A stretch of DNA of 64,000 bases from Methanofollis tationis (GCF_013377755.1 NZ_JABXWR010000001.1:1499104-1563103), one strand, 5' to 3'; positions 1 through 8,380 are shown, numbered from the stretch's first letter. Made by a program: numbers and translations. Notes: a model not told the origin generated them from the sequence alone.

Positions 1-957
1 GGCCTCATCGACAGTGGAGCATACCAGACCTTCCTCGCCGTCACGATCCTCACGATGATCGCAACCCCCTTCATCATCGGAGGTGCACCGACGGTCGCCA
101 ACCGAACAATGAGACTCTCCCTGCCCGAACGGATACGGCTGGGCACAATCAGGGAGAAGCCCCCCGAAGAGCCCTGCATGAAGGACCACGTCATCATCGT
201 CGGCTTCGGCCTCGGCGGAAAGAACGTGGCGAAGGCGGCGAAGGCGGCCGATATCCCCTACGTGATCATCGAGATGAACCCCGAGACCATTCAGGTGGAG
301 CGGGCGAAGGGCGAACCGATCCACTATGGCGACGCAACCCGCCGGGCCGTCCTCGGCCATGCCGGGATCAGGACGGCAAAGGTGCTCGTCATCGTCATCT
401 CAGACCCTTCGGCGACCCGCCGGATCATCGCCACGGCCAGGCGGGCCAACCCCCACGTCAGGATCATCGCCCGCACGCGCTATGTCGGAGACATCGCCGA
501 CCTCTCCGACCTCGGTGCCGACGAGGTGATCCCGGAGGAGTACATCACCTCCATCGAGATCTTCACCTGCATCCTCTCGTCGTACCTCGTCCCGAGGGAC
601 GAGATCGAGCGCTTCGCCGCCGAAGTCCGGGCCGACGGCTACGAGCTCTTCAGGTCGGCGCACCCCCTTGAGCCCGGTCTCCAGGACCTCGGTTTCTACC
701 GCCCGGGTGCGGAGATCGAAACCCTCCGGGTGGGGCAGGAGGCGCGGATCGCCGGCCACACCCTTGCCGAAGCGAACCTGCGGCGGCGGTTCGGCGTCAC
801 CGTCCTCGCTGTCAGGCGGGGCGAAGAGGTGATCACGGCGCCGTGCGGCGAGACGACGATCCAGGGCGGCGATGTCTGCGTGGTCTTCGGCCCGGCTGAG
901 AAGATCGCCGATCTCGACCGGTATTTCAGGGAGAAAAACGAAAATAATGGATATTAA
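1..957 (+). CDS. Cation:proton antiporter / K+ efflux protein, C-terminal part (5' truncated by window)
   Basis: The frame is open from base 1, so the gene begins outside the window. The visible start is a hydrophobic stretch (FLAVTILTMIATPFII), the end of the membrane domain. It is followed by a cytoplasmic RCK/TrkA-N domain with the nucleotide-binding motif GFGLGGKNVAKAA and the acidic residue in VIIEMNP that ends the second strand. A TrkA-C-like domain fills the last 90 residues. This order is typical of KefB/CPA2 monovalent cation:proton antiporters, where the RCK domain gates transport in response to nucleotide. The stop overlaps the 3' end of the convergent reductase gene by 4 bp. Ion specificity cannot be read from this part. 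Confidence 0.85.
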   Translation, partial: GLIDSGAYQTFLAVTILTMIATPFIIGGAPTVANRTMRLSLPERIRLGTIREKPPEEPCMKDHVIIVGFGLGGKNVAKAAKAADIPYVIIEMNPETIQVERAKGEPIHYGDATRRAVLGHAGIRTAKVLVIVISDPSATRRIIATARRANPHVRIIARTRYVGDIADLSDLGADEVIPEEYITSIEIFTCILSSYLVPRDEIERFAAEVRADGYELFRSAHPLEPGLQDLGFYRPGAEIETLRVGQEARIAGHTLAEANLRRRFGVTVLAVRRGEEVITAPCGETTIQGGDVCVVFGPAEKIADLDRYFREKNENNGY

Positions 958-2117
958 GGGGCCTGGAGAGAGAGGAGATATGCCTGCGCCTCGAGGGCGG
1001 CCTTCGCCCCCTCGCCGGCGGCGATGATGATCTGCTTGCCCCTGATCGAGGTGACATCGCCGGCCGCATAGATCCCGGGGACATTCGTATGGCAGTTCTC
1101 GTCCACAACGATCTCGCCCTGATCGTTGAGCGCCACGACGCCGCGGACGGCATCAGTGTTCGGGTCATGGCCGATCTCAGCAAAAACACCGTCGACCGCC
1201 AGTTCCTCATCGTCGCCCGAGTCCTTCTCCCGGATCCTGATCCCGGTGAGCACCTCCTCGCCGAGGAGAGCGGCGACCGTGTACGGCTGGTGGATGGTGA
1301 CGTTCTGCTCCATCCCCTTTAGCCGGTCGAGGTAGACGGGATCGGCCCGGATCGTGCTCCGCACAATGAGGTGCACGCTCCGGGCGATCTTCCCCATCTC
1401 GATCGCCGTAATCACTGCCGAGTTGCCGCCGCCGACAACCGCAACGTCCTTTCCTTTAAAGAGCGGCCCGTCGCAGGTGGAGCATACCGACACACCCCTG
1501 CCCCAGAACCGCTCCTCGCCCTCGACGCCCAGGCGGCGGGAGTGGCGGCCGGTAGCGACGACGACGCTCTTTGTCCGAAAAACTCGTTCCCCGTAGGTGG
1601 TGATCTTAAACAGCCCGTCTTCCTTCTCAACGCCTGTCACCCGGTCGAGTTCGAGGTGGATGTTGAGGTTTCTCACCTGCTCCTCGAACTTCGTCATCAG
1701 GTCTTCACCGGTGACCATCCGGTAGCCCATATAATTCTCGATCGCCCAGCTCTCCATCGCCTGCCCGCCGATGTTCTCGGAGATGATCATGGTCGAGAGG
1801 AGTTTGCGGCTGGCATAGACCCCGGCGGTCAGCCCGGCCGGCCCCGCCCCCATGACGATCAGGTCGTAGACCTCGCCCGACCTCTCTGACCCGAAGAGTT
1901 CGGTGAGGCGCGGAGCGTCGAAACCGATGATCACCTCGCCGTCGACGACGGTCACCGGCACGCCGTACTGCCCGGAAAGGTCGATCATCTCCGCCGCCGC
2001 CGCCTCGTCGGCCCCCACATCGATAGACTCGTATGCGACACCGTTTTTCTCGAGGAAGGCCTTGACCATACGGCAGTACGGACACTGGGCCGTCGAATAC
2101 ACTTTCACACGCGGCAT
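954..2117 (-). CDS. Glutaredoxin-thioredoxin reductase fusion protein
   Basis: A 387-residue flavoenzyme with two modules. Residues 1-78 form a glutaredoxin/NrdH-like domain with a CPYC redox pair. The rest is a low-Mr thioredoxin-disulfide reductase: FAD motif GAGPAGLTAG, redox pair CSTCDG, NAD(P)H motif VGGGNSA and the C-terminal FAD motif IYAAGDV. By family knowledge the flavin domain passes electrons from a pyridine nucleotide to a dithiol; here the acceptor is probably the attached glutaredoxin domain. The ATG at 2117 is preferred over a GTG two codons upstream because GGAGGG lies just before it. It is convergent with the antiporter gene. CSTCDG replaces the commoner CATCDG. Confidence 0.9.
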   Translation of the reverse strand: MPRVKVYSTAQCPYCRMVKAFLEKNGVAYESIDVGADEAAAAEMIDLSGQYGVPVTVVDGEVIIGFDAPRLTELFGSERSGEVYDLIVMGAGPAGLTAGVYASRKLLSTMIISENIGGQAMESWAIENYMGYRMVTGEDLMTKFEEQVRNLNIHLELDRVTGVEKEDGLFKITTYGERVFRTKSVVVATGRHSRRLGVEGEERFWGRGVSVCSTCDGPLFKGKDVAVVGGGNSAVITAIEMGKIARSVHLIVRSTIRADPVYLDRLKGMEQNVTIHQPYTVAALLGEEVLTGIRIREKDSGDDEELAVDGVFAEIGHDPNTDAVRGVVALNDQGEIVVDENCHTNVPGIYAAGDVTSIRGKQIIIAAGEGAKAALEAQAYLLSLQAP

Positions 2118-2230
2118 ACACACCCTCCTCGGCCCCGGGGAGATAAAAGAGTTGTGCAGACCGTATCCACCCCGTTATCCCGTGAGCGACGGAAACGATG
2201 CCTTCAGGGCACGAAAAAAAAGGAGAGGGG

Positions 2231-2731
2231 TCACTCGACCCTGAGGAATTTTGTCCCGGGGACGCCGCAGATCGGGCAGCGTTCGGGGGCGGCGCCGATC
2301 TCGACGTTCCCGCAGACCGGACAGAGGAAGACCTCCGCACTGTCGAAGTCTTTTCCAGCAGAGACTGCCTCCAGTGCCCGTTTGTACAGCCCGGCATGCA
2401 CCTCCTCGGCCTTCATCGCATGGGTGAAGGTGATGGCGGCCTCGCTGTTCCCTTCCTTCTTCGCCTCCTCCACGAACCGCGGGTACATCTCGGTGAACTC
2501 GTCGGTCTCTCCCTCGATACTCTCCTTCAGGTTCTCGGCCGTGCTCCTTACCCCGCCCATCACGGAGAGCTCGCGCCGTGCATGAATCTCTTCAGCCCGG
2601 GAGGCTGCGCGGTAAATACGTGCGACGTTCTTAAAGCCCTCTTCATCGGCCTTCTGGGAGAACGAGAGGTATTTCCGGTTCGCCTGCGATTCTCCGGCAA
2701 AAGCCGCCTTGAGATTCTCCAGTGTTGCCAT
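2231..2731 (-). CDS. rbr: Rubrerythrin
   Basis: A 166-residue protein with an N-terminal four-helix diiron domain and a C-terminal rubredoxin-like domain. The diiron ligands sit in helices carrying GESQANRKY, EEIHARRE, EEAKKEGN and AEEVHAGLY. The FeCys4 site is CPVCGNV...CPICGV near the C terminus. Rubrerythrins reduce hydrogen peroxide in anaerobes, taking electrons from rubredoxin-type partners. The ATG at 2731 gives the standard family length; the same frame stays open upstream but has no similarity there. A TATA-like AAAGTATATG about 30 bp upstream suggests a nearly leaderless single-gene transcript. It fits with the neighbouring thioredoxin reductase fusion as oxidative-stress defence. 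Confidence 0.95.
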   Translation of the reverse strand: MATLENLKAAFAGESQANRKYLSFSQKADEEGFKNVARIYRAASRAEEIHARRELSVMGGVRSTAENLKESIEGETDEFTEMYPRFVEEAKKEGNSEAAITFTHAMKAEEVHAGLYKRALEAVSAGKDFDSAEVFLCPVCGNVEIGAAPERCPICGVPGTKFLRVE

Positions 2732-2756
2732 GCTGATCCGATCGGCGCCCGCCCTA

Positions 2757-2766
2757 CATATACTTT
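2757..2766 (-). promoter_or_regulatory. TATA box of rubrerythrin gene
   Basis: AAAGTATATG on the minus strand, centred about 30 bp before the rubrerythrin ATG. Confidence 0.5.
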
Positions 2767-2848
2767 CCACCCGGAAGAGATGCACGAACGGACATCGAGG
2801 CCGAAAAGCATCCTTTCCTGAAGAGAAGAGTCCAGACAGACGGGTGAG

Positions 2849-3550
2849 ATGAGATTCGAAAGGTTCTATACCGGCGGGGCAGAATCTGCCCTGATGAAAA
2901 AGATGCGCGATGTCCCTGACGGCGACCGGCCGCGGGAGAAAATCGCCGCAAAAGGCGCCGCGGCCCTCACCGAACGCGAGCTCATCGCCGCGATCATCGG
3001 CCGCGGCGTGGCCGGGCGGGACGTGCTCGAGATCGCGCGGGACATCGAGGGGGTGATTGCCGACTCGGGCGTCCCGGCATATGCCGATCTCGTCGGCGTT
3101 TCCGGCGTCGGGGCGGCGAAGGCGTGCCAGATCGCCGCCGCCTTCGAACTCGCCCGCCGGCGCCTGACGCCCGAAGAAATACGGATATCGGCCCCCACCG
3201 ACGTTCTGCCCCTGGTGCGCCACCTGGCCGACCGGAAACAGGAGTACTTCATCTGCATCTCCCTCAACGGCGCCGGCGAGGTGATTGGCAACCGGGAGGT
3301 GACAAAAGGGCTCATCAACTACAGCCCAGTCCACCCGCGGGAGGTCTTCGCCGACGTCCTCACCGACCGGGCGACCTCGGTGATCTTCGTCCACAACCAC
3401 CCGTCGGGCAGCCTCGAACCAAGCCGCGAGGACATCGCCATGACCGGACAACTCGTCGCCGCCGCCGGGATCCTGGGGATCAGGGTGCTCGATCACATCA
3501 TCGTCTCGCGCAAAGGGCACACCTCCATGCGGGAGCGGGGGCTGCTCTGA
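2849..3550 (+). CDS. radC: RadC family JAMM-domain protein
   Basis: A 233-residue RadC homologue. The N-terminal half is a helix-hairpin-helix/UPF0758-type region (DRPREKIAAKG, VSGVGAAKACQI). The C-terminal half is a JAB/JAMM metalloprotease-like domain with the full zinc motif HNHPSGSLEPSREDI. Family name aside, no DNA-repair activity has been firmly shown for RadC. Start choice is between ATG 2849 (GGTGAG close by) and ATG 2894, which would begin MKKMRDVPDGD like many homologues. The gene lies 13 bp upstream of the cation efflux gene and probably shares its transcript. Confidence 0.88.
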   Translation: MRFERFYTGGAESALMKKMRDVPDGDRPREKIAAKGAAALTERELIAAIIGRGVAGRDVLEIARDIEGVIADSGVPAYADLVGVSGVGAAKACQIAAAFELARRRLTPEEIRISAPTDVLPLVRHLADRKQEYFICISLNGAGEVIGNREVTKGLINYSPVHPREVFADVLTDRATSVIFVHNHPSGSLEPSREDIAMTGQLVAAAGILGIRVLDHIIVSRKGHTSMRERGLL

Positions 3551-3563
3551 GGAGAGACGAAGA

Positions 3564-4448
3564 ATGACCGAATACAACCGGGTCCAGCGGGTGCTCTGGG
3601 TCATCCTCGGCCTCAACATCATAGTCGCCCTTGCGAAAGCGATCTTCGGCCTCCTCGCCGGTTCGATGAGCATGGTCGCCGACGCCCTTCACTCATCCTT
3701 CGATTCGGCCTCGAACATCATCGGGATCGCCGCCACCCGCGTTGCCGGGCGCCCGCCAGACCGGGACCACCAGTACGGCCATGCGAAGGTCGAAAGCCTC
3801 GCAACCCTGATCGTCGGCGGGATGCTCCTCCTCACCGCCTACTGGGTGATCAGCGAGGGGGTCGTACGCCTGAGCGCGGGAGCGGCGCCCGAGATCACCG
3901 GGATCACCGTCGGGGTGATGGTGGCGACCCTTATCATCAACATCTTCGTTGCATGGTACGAACGGCGGATGGGCGAAGAATTGCAGAGCAGTTTTCTCAT
4001 CGCCGACTCCGAGCACACGAAAAGCGATGTCTACGTCTCCCTCTCGGTACTGGCCGGCTTCGTCGCCGTCAGCGCCGGATATCCGGCGGCAGACCCCGTA
4101 ATCGCCCTTGCGATCGGGGCCCTGATCGGGAAGATGGGCCTTTCCATCATCAGGGAGGCGGGCATGGTGCTCACCGATGCCGCCACCGTAAGGTGCGAAG
4201 ATATCGTCAGGAAAAGCGTGCCCTCGATACCCGGTGTCCGGGGCTATAATCGGTTCAGGTGCCGCGGCGGTGCGGGCGACCTTTTCGCCGACATCCACGT
4301 CACCGTCGACCCGGAGATGAGCGTGCTCCACGCCCACGAGATTGCCCGGGAGGTCGAGGCCGTCCTCAAAGAGCAGGTGCCAGGCATGAAGGAAGTGATC
4401 GTCCATATCGAGCCGGTAACGGAGAATGGAACTGAGATACAGGGCTGA
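3564..4448 (+). CDS. Cation diffusion facilitator family transporter
   Basis: A 294-residue CDF protein. About six membrane segments fill residues 10-205, with the transport-site signatures HSSFDSASN in helix II and HTKSDVY, with conserved His and Asp, in helix V. A cytoplasmic ferredoxin-like C-terminal domain follows (RCRGGAGDLFADIHV, HAHEIAREVE). Family members exchange Zn2+, Fe2+, Mn2+ or Co2+ for protons to export metal; the substrate is not readable here. GGAG lies 10 bp before the ATG. It follows radC by 13 bp. Confidence 0.9.
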   Translation: MTEYNRVQRVLWVILGLNIIVALAKAIFGLLAGSMSMVADALHSSFDSASNIIGIAATRVAGRPPDRDHQYGHAKVESLATLIVGGMLLLTAYWVISEGVVRLSAGAAPEITGITVGVMVATLIINIFVAWYERRMGEELQSSFLIADSEHTKSDVYVSLSVLAGFVAVSAGYPAADPVIALAIGALIGKMGLSIIREAGMVLTDAATVRCEDIVRKSVPSIPGVRGYNRFRCRGGAGDLFADIHVTVDPEMSVLHAHEIAREVEAVLKEQVPGMKEVIVHIEPVTENGTEIQG

Positions 4449-4874
4449 ACGGCAGGAAAGAGGGGTACAGAACACCGCAGGGTTTCGTCTCTTCGCGGCC
4501 CATTGCATGGAAGCGGGACACAACGGCAACAGGCCAGAAAAAGAGGTTATTTCGGCTCTGTTGAATCGCACATGAGTCCGGGAAGGGGACGCAAGCATAC
4601 CCCATGAAATGTTTTTCATGGTAAACCCGCCTGCCGAGGTTGATCTCTCTCCTGTAATCGCAGGGAAGGAGCGCAGATCCCCCGCCTTCCCCATACTGCT
4701 TGCCGGGGGTTTCACCCCCGGACCCCCATTGCGATGGGCCCCGGGAAGAGCGACCAGAACATCCAGGGAGATGGAGAGGGCCATATCCCCACCTATCCTG
4801 AGCGGGGGTCCGGGGGCGGTAGTCCCCTGGCTCAAGAACGCCGAAAGAAGATTTCAAAAAAGCCGTTATTTCCG
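4449..4874. other. Intergenic region with GC-rich hairpin, no gene seen
   Basis: No convincing reading frame on either strand. The region holds a perfect hairpin, CCGGGGGT-TTC-ACCCCCGG at 4703-4721, in a stretch of repeated G/C runs that reads in all six frames as low-complexity Pro/Gly/Arg. It ends at TCCG (4871-4874), the left target duplication of the adjoining insertion sequence. Confidence 0.5.
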
Positions 4875-6013
4875 GAGAATTGCGATTAACTCCTCCCTGC
4901 CATCAGATACTCGCTCCCGACTGCCCTCTTCCCCTCGCTGTTCAGCCGTTTCCTTCCTGAACCCCTGCATTTAGAGGGTTTTTTGGATTTTCTCGAGAGC
5001 TATCGCTCGGCAGCTTGCGCTTTGAGGGTAAGAAGTTGCCTGAAGTTGAAATTCATGCAGGAGAAGATGTTCTTGACGTGCACTCTGGCAACCGTCGTGA
5101 CCATGAGGTGGCCTGCATGGAACACCCGCTTGATCACGGCAAACGGTCGTTCCACCAGCGATCGTGTTCTGCTGATGGCCTTGTTCCGCCGGTTCTCCTT
5201 GATGGAGAGGGGATGGTTGCGAACGGCCCGGTGCATGGTCTTGTCCATAGATGCCTGCGGTTTCACCCCAAAATAGCCTTTATCGCGATAGACCGTCTCA
5301 CCTTCCCGGGAGAGATCGATCCTGCTGTCATGGAGTGACGCCGTGGTGGTCTCAATCCGGCGGATCAGCTGACTGTCCTTGTCGAGCAGGATGTGAAGTT
5401 TGTACCCGAACTGTGACTTCGAGCCCTTCTTGGCCCAGGTGCCGTCGCGGCTGCGCCGCGTCTCTGCCTGATCTCCCCGGGGCGTGCCGGCAGGAGCATG
5501 CCCGGGATCGGCGGTGATGAACGTCGCGTCCTGCATGACACCGCGTTTGATGGCGAGCCCTTGTACTTCGAGTTGCCGCTGGAACTCATCCCAGATCGCG
5601 GTATCCTTCCCGGTTTGCGCCAAGCGTTCCCGGAACAGCCAGACCGTCGACCGATCCGGAATGGTTTCCGGATATCCCAGGAAGTGACGGAACGAGATCC
5701 GGTCGGTCGCCTGACGCTCCAGTTCGGGGTCAGACAGGCCATACCACTGCTGAAGCACCAGCAGCCGGATCATCAGAACGACGTCATAGTTCGGACGGCC
5801 GCCTCGCCCCTCGGCGTTGGTGTAGAGGTCAGCAAGGAGAGGGCGGAAGGCATCCCAGTCGATCAGACCGCTGACCTCACCCAGCCGATCACCCAGAGCT
5901 GCAAGGCTGGCATATTCGTGGTGGATCGCGAAATTGGTAAACGTGCTCATGGGAAAAAGGTCGATCCGGGACTATAAAGTACTTTGGGTGAGGTGGGGTT
6001 GTTCGAAATTCTC
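4875..6013 (-). mobile_element. IS5-family insertion sequence, copy 1
   Basis: A 1139-bp element with imperfect terminal inverted repeats: GAGAATTGCGATTAACTCC at the left end and GAGAATTTCGAACAACCCC read inward from the right (16 of 19 matching). It is flanked by a 4-bp direct repeat TCCG (4871-4874 and 6014-6017). It carries one transposase gene. The same element with the same ends is at 9369-10507 and 54743-55881. This copy lies in non-coding DNA. Length, ends and 4-bp duplication fit the IS5 group. Confidence 0.95.
5000..5950 (-). CDS. IS5-family transposase (copy 1)
   Basis: A 316-residue DDE transposase. An N-terminal helical region (about 1-100, including RGGRPNYDVVLMIRLLVLQQ) precedes the RNase H-like core with acidic residues in QDATFITADPG, YRDKGYFG and TRSLVERPFAVIK. 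The predicted protein is identical to those of the two other copies, so all three may be active and have moved recently. The start ATG lies about 63 bp inside the right terminal repeat; no second frame or frameshift signal is seen. Confidence 0.95.
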   Translation of the reverse strand: MSTFTNFAIHHEYASLAALGDRLGEVSGLIDWDAFRPLLADLYTNAEGRGGRPNYDVVLMIRLLVLQQWYGLSDPELERQATDRISFRHFLGYPETIPDRSTVWLFRERLAQTGKDTAIWDEFQRQLEVQGLAIKRGVMQDATFITADPGHAPAGTPRGDQAETRRSRDGTWAKKGSKSQFGYKLHILLDKDSQLIRRIETTTASLHDSRIDLSREGETVYRDKGYFGVKPQASMDKTMHRAVRNHPLSIKENRRNKAISRTRSLVERPFAVIKRVFHAGHLMVTTVARVHVKNIFSCMNFNFRQLLTLKAQAAER

Positions 6014-6195
6014 TCCGGATCTTTGCCCTTTCACGCGGGTGGTTCGCCTGGCACAGGCACCCCGATTAACCGCCGTCCCCTCCTCCCCGCGCCCGGAGGT
6101 TCTTAAGCCCGGACCCCACGAACGATCAGGACGGGCAGGCGGAGATGCGATCCAGAAAGGGAGGGGGGTTCACCCGCACAAAGGAGCGAAGAGCC

Positions 6196-6795
6196 TTATT
6201 TTTCCCCGACGATCCTGCAGAGCTCCCTCCCCTTCTCGTACGCCGCCGCCACGATCTCGGGGCGGGTCCTGATGTCGCGCACATGGTCCATGTCCCGCTG
6301 GAAGATCCCCTCCCAGTACGGGCAGTCGATGATCTCGCAGAAGGTCTTCGTAGTCTGGAGGGCTCCGTCGAAGTTGTCTGGCAGGTTCATCCCCGAGATG
6401 CTGATAAAGAGTGTTTTTCGTTGCTTTCGGCGCTCTTTCGAGATGAAGGGCTCCTTACGCATATACTTCGCCATATAATAGACCTGAAAACGGTCCATAA
6501 ACGATTTCAGTTTCCCGGGGATCCCCATCGTCATGATCGGCGTGGCGATGATCAGACCGTCCATCTCCCGAAACTTCCGGTAAAACGGGGTGACGTCGTC
6601 CTGCATCCGGCAGTCCTCGTGATCCATGCAGTGGAGGATCTCCATGCAGGGCTGGAAATTCAGGTACGGCACCATCACCCGCTCAACCTCACAACCTTCC
6701 TCTTCCGCCCCTTCGACCGCTTTATTGAAGAGATATGCGGTGTTGCCCCCCCTGACCGGGCTTCCGAGGAGGGCGATGATCTTCTTCTTTCCCAT
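6196..6795 (-). CDS. NADPH-dependent FMN reductase-like flavoprotein
   Basis: A 199-residue flavodoxin-fold protein. The phosphate-binding loop is LLGSPVRGGNTAYLF and the second flavin loop is ATPIMTMGIPGKLKSFMDR. A Cys-containing insert (CMEILHCMDHEDCRM) sits where iron-sulfur flavoproteins carry their cluster, but the spacing differs from the compact motif of the two paralogues near 13-14.5 kb, so cluster binding is uncertain. The ATG at 6795 is chosen because a TATA box (6818-6827) lies 28 bp upstream, giving a leaderless transcript. It is divergent from the redox-defence operon, which suggests electron transfer to oxygen-stress proteins. Confidence 0.8.
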   Translation of the reverse strand: MGKKKIIALLGSPVRGGNTAYLFNKAVEGAEEEGCEVERVMVPYLNFQPCMEILHCMDHEDCRMQDDVTPFYRKFREMDGLIIATPIMTMGIPGKLKSFMDRFQVYYMAKYMRKEPFISKERRKQRKTLFISISGMNLPDNFDGALQTTKTFCEIIDCPYWEGIFQRDMDHVRDIRTRPEIVAAAYEKGRELCRIVGEK

Positions 6796-6817
6796 GAAAA
6801 AGAACCTCAGTGCGCTC

Positions 6818-6827
6818 CTATATCTAG
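6818..6827 (-). promoter_or_regulatory. TATA box of flavoprotein gene
   Basis: CTAGATATAG on the minus strand, centred about 28 bp from the ATG at 6795. Confidence 0.5.
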
Positions 6828-6850
6828 TTATTCCTGCCCCCTGCAAAAGC

Positions 6851-6860
6851 CATAAATAGG
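6851..6860 (+). promoter_or_regulatory. TATA box of redox-defence operon
   Basis: CATAAATAGG predicts transcription start near 6881. This favours the GTG at 6891, which has GGTGA upstream, over the GTG at 6864. Confidence 0.45.
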
Positions 6861-6890
6861 GCAGTGCACTATTCTCGATCTGGTGAAACA

Positions 6891-7115
6891 GTGACCGCAA
6901 AAGAACCACAGAAAGTGAAAGCAGGAGAAAAAGTCGGCCCGGGAACGTACGTCTGCATTGACTGCGGGCGGGAGCTGAAAGTGACCGAGGCCGAGAAGGA
7001 CCTGGTCAAGTGCCCGAGCTGCGCCTGTGAAAACTACCAGTGCTTCCCAATGACGCACATCAGGCCCGACATCAAGACGCCTGAAGACGCAGTTCACCCG
7101 CCGAAACGAAAGTGA
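6891..7115 (+). CDS. Small zinc-ribbon / rubredoxin-like protein
   Basis: A 74-residue protein with two cysteine knuckles, CIDCGREL and CPSCACENYQC, enough for one zinc or iron site. The core GEKVGPGTYVCIDCG is common in small methanogen zinc-ribbon proteins. The GTG at 6891 is preferred over the GTG at 6864 because the TATA box at 6851-6860 puts the transcript start after 6864. It is first in an operon with desulforedoxin, a CMD protein and peroxiredoxin, so a redox or metal role in peroxide defence is likely; no enzyme activity can be assigned. Confidence 0.75.
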   Translation: MTAKEPQKVKAGEKVGPGTYVCIDCGRELKVTEAEKDLVKCPSCACENYQCFPMTHIRPDIKTPEDAVHPPKRK

Positions 7116-7160
7116 AACCGGGACGAATCCCGGGCGTATGACCCTGAGGACGTGGAGACG

Positions 7161-7286
7161 ATGGTCAACGTGGAAGAGGTAGGGCAGGTCTTCATCTGCG
7201 AGATCTGCGGAAACGTCGTTGAAGTCAGAGAGGTGGGAGGAGGCGAGCTGATCTGTTGCGGCGAGCCGATGGTCCTCCAGGAGTGA
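7161..7286 (+). CDS. Desulforedoxin-like protein
   Basis: A 41-residue protein, [18 protein letters not shown] followed by a CCGEPM motif near the end. The pattern Cys-x2-Cys plus adjacent Cys-Cys followed by GEPM is that of desulforedoxin and of the N-terminal domain of desulfoferrodoxin, where four Cys bind one iron. The usual superoxide-reducing domain is absent, so this is the free iron domain. GGAG lies about 5 bp before the ATG. It sits 45 bp after the zinc-ribbon gene and 3 bp before the CMD gene, in one operon. Confidence 0.85.
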   Translation: MVNVEEVGQVFICEICGNVVEVREVGGGELICCGEPMVLQE

Positions 7287-7289
7287 ATC

Positions 7290-7634
7290 ATGGATGAACA
7301 AATGAAAGAACTGGAAGAGGAGATCGGCAAGATCCCGAAGATCTTTGCCGAACTCAAGGATGTCGAGCCCGAGATCTACGAGAAAGTGATGGGCATCGAC
7401 CAGCTCGTCTGGGCCGACGGGGCCCTCTCGAAGCAGACAAAGAAGGTGCTGGCGATCGCCATTGCAGCGGCACTCAGGGACCGTCATGCAGTGCGGGCGC
7501 AGATGGCCGGCGCGAAACATATCGGCGTCAAGAAGCAGGAGATAGAAGAGGGGCTCCGCGTGGCATTCCTCCTCGCCGGGATGCCCGCCTATGTCTATGG
7601 GAAGACGGCGCTTGAAGAGATGATGGGGAAGTGA
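7290..7634 (+). CDS. Carboxymuconolactone decarboxylase-fold protein lacking the redox cysteines
   Basis: A 114-residue all-helical CMD/AhpD-like protein. Where peroxidase-active AhpD proteins have CxxCxxxH, this one reads DRHAVRAQMAGA, so both cysteines are missing and only the fold is kept. It therefore cannot act as a thiol reductant in the AhpD way. It sits between desulforedoxin and peroxiredoxin with a 4-bp overlap at its 3' end, implying translational coupling and a role next to the peroxiredoxin. Compare the complete motif in the paralogue at 18163-18453. Confidence 0.8.
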   Translation: MDEQMKELEEEIGKIPKIFAELKDVEPEIYEKVMGIDQLVWADGALSKQTKKVLAIAIAAALRDRHAVRAQMAGAKHIGVKKQEIEEGLRVAFLLAGMPAYVYGKTALEEMMGK

Positions 7635-8278
7635 CAGAGGTGGAAGAGCTGCACGCCCTCCCCATCATCGGGGAAAATGCTCCTGAGTTCGAGTGCGTCA
7701 CCACGCACGGGCCGATGAAACTCTCAGACCTGCGCGGCAAATGGGTCGTGCTCTTCTCGCACCCGGCGGACTTCACGCCGGTCTGCACGACCGAGTTCAT
7801 GGCGCTTGCACGCGCGAACGAGGAACTCGAGACCATGAACGTGCGGCTGATCGGCCTCTCCATCGACAGCGTCCACTCCCACCTCGCCTGGGTCAGGAGC
7901 ATCGAGGAGAAGATGGGCGTGAAGATCCCCTTCCCGATCATCGCTGACCTCGACATGGGGGTCGCAAAGAAGTTCGGGATGATTCACCCGGGAACGAGCA
8001 ACACATCGACGGTCCGCACGGTCTTCTTCATCGATCCCGAGGGGAAGATGCGGGCGATGATATATTACCCGCTGACAAACGGGCGCTACATCCCTGAGAT
8101 CATCAGGTTGATCAAGGCCCTGCAGGTGACCGACCAGTTCAAGGTCTCGACCCCGGCAAACTGGCAGCCCGGCGACCAGGTCGTCGTGCCTCCGCCAAAA
8201 ACGGCCGAGGAGATGGAACGGCGGAAGGGCGAGGGCTACGACTGCAAGGACTGGTACCTCTGCTTCAAGCAGATCTGA
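7631..8278 (+). CDS. Peroxiredoxin (Prx6-like)
   Basis: A 215-residue peroxiredoxin that reduces peroxides through a catalytic cysteine. The peroxidatic site is PADFTPVCTTEF (Cys about 52). The long C-terminal arm (ANWQPGDQVVVPPP) and the ending DCKDWYLCFKQI, with two further Cys, are typical of archaeal Prx6-type enzymes. The GTG start overlaps the previous stop (GTGA). It is the last gene of the zinc ribbon-desulforedoxin-CMD-peroxiredoxin operon. A T-run follows at once. Confidence 0.93.
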   Translation: MTEVEELHALPIIGENAPEFECVTTHGPMKLSDLRGKWVVLFSHPADFTPVCTTEFMALARANEELETMNVRLIGLSIDSVHSHLAWVRSIEEKMGVKIPFPIIADLDMGVAKKFGMIHPGTSNTSTVRTVFFIDPEGKMRAMIYYPLTNGRYIPEIIRLIKALQVTDQFKVSTPANWQPGDQVVVPPPKTAEEMERRKGEGYDCKDWYLCFKQI

Positions 8279-8290
8279 TCTTTTTTCATG
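8279..8290 (+). terminator. T-rich terminator after peroxiredoxin gene
   Basis: TCTTTTTTC directly after the stop codon, as used by archaeal polymerase. A GC-rich hairpin-forming stretch follows. Confidence 0.4.
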
Positions 8291-8380
8291 GGGCGGGAGC
8301 TCCCCGCTCCCCTGCCGGTGACGCGCCAGAGCAGGCGCGTTTAAGACGCCGGAGAGTTACAGGTAGTATATAGAAGGGTC

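Noticed and set aside
2732..3673. Upstream extension of the rubrerythrin frame, giving 480 codons
   Set aside because: The added part is antisense to radC; the rubrerythrin start at ATG 2731 fits family length and a TATA box.
4366..4857. 163-codon minus-strand frame left of IS copy 1
   Set aside because: It spans GC-rich repeats and the end of the cation transporter gene; no start context or domain.
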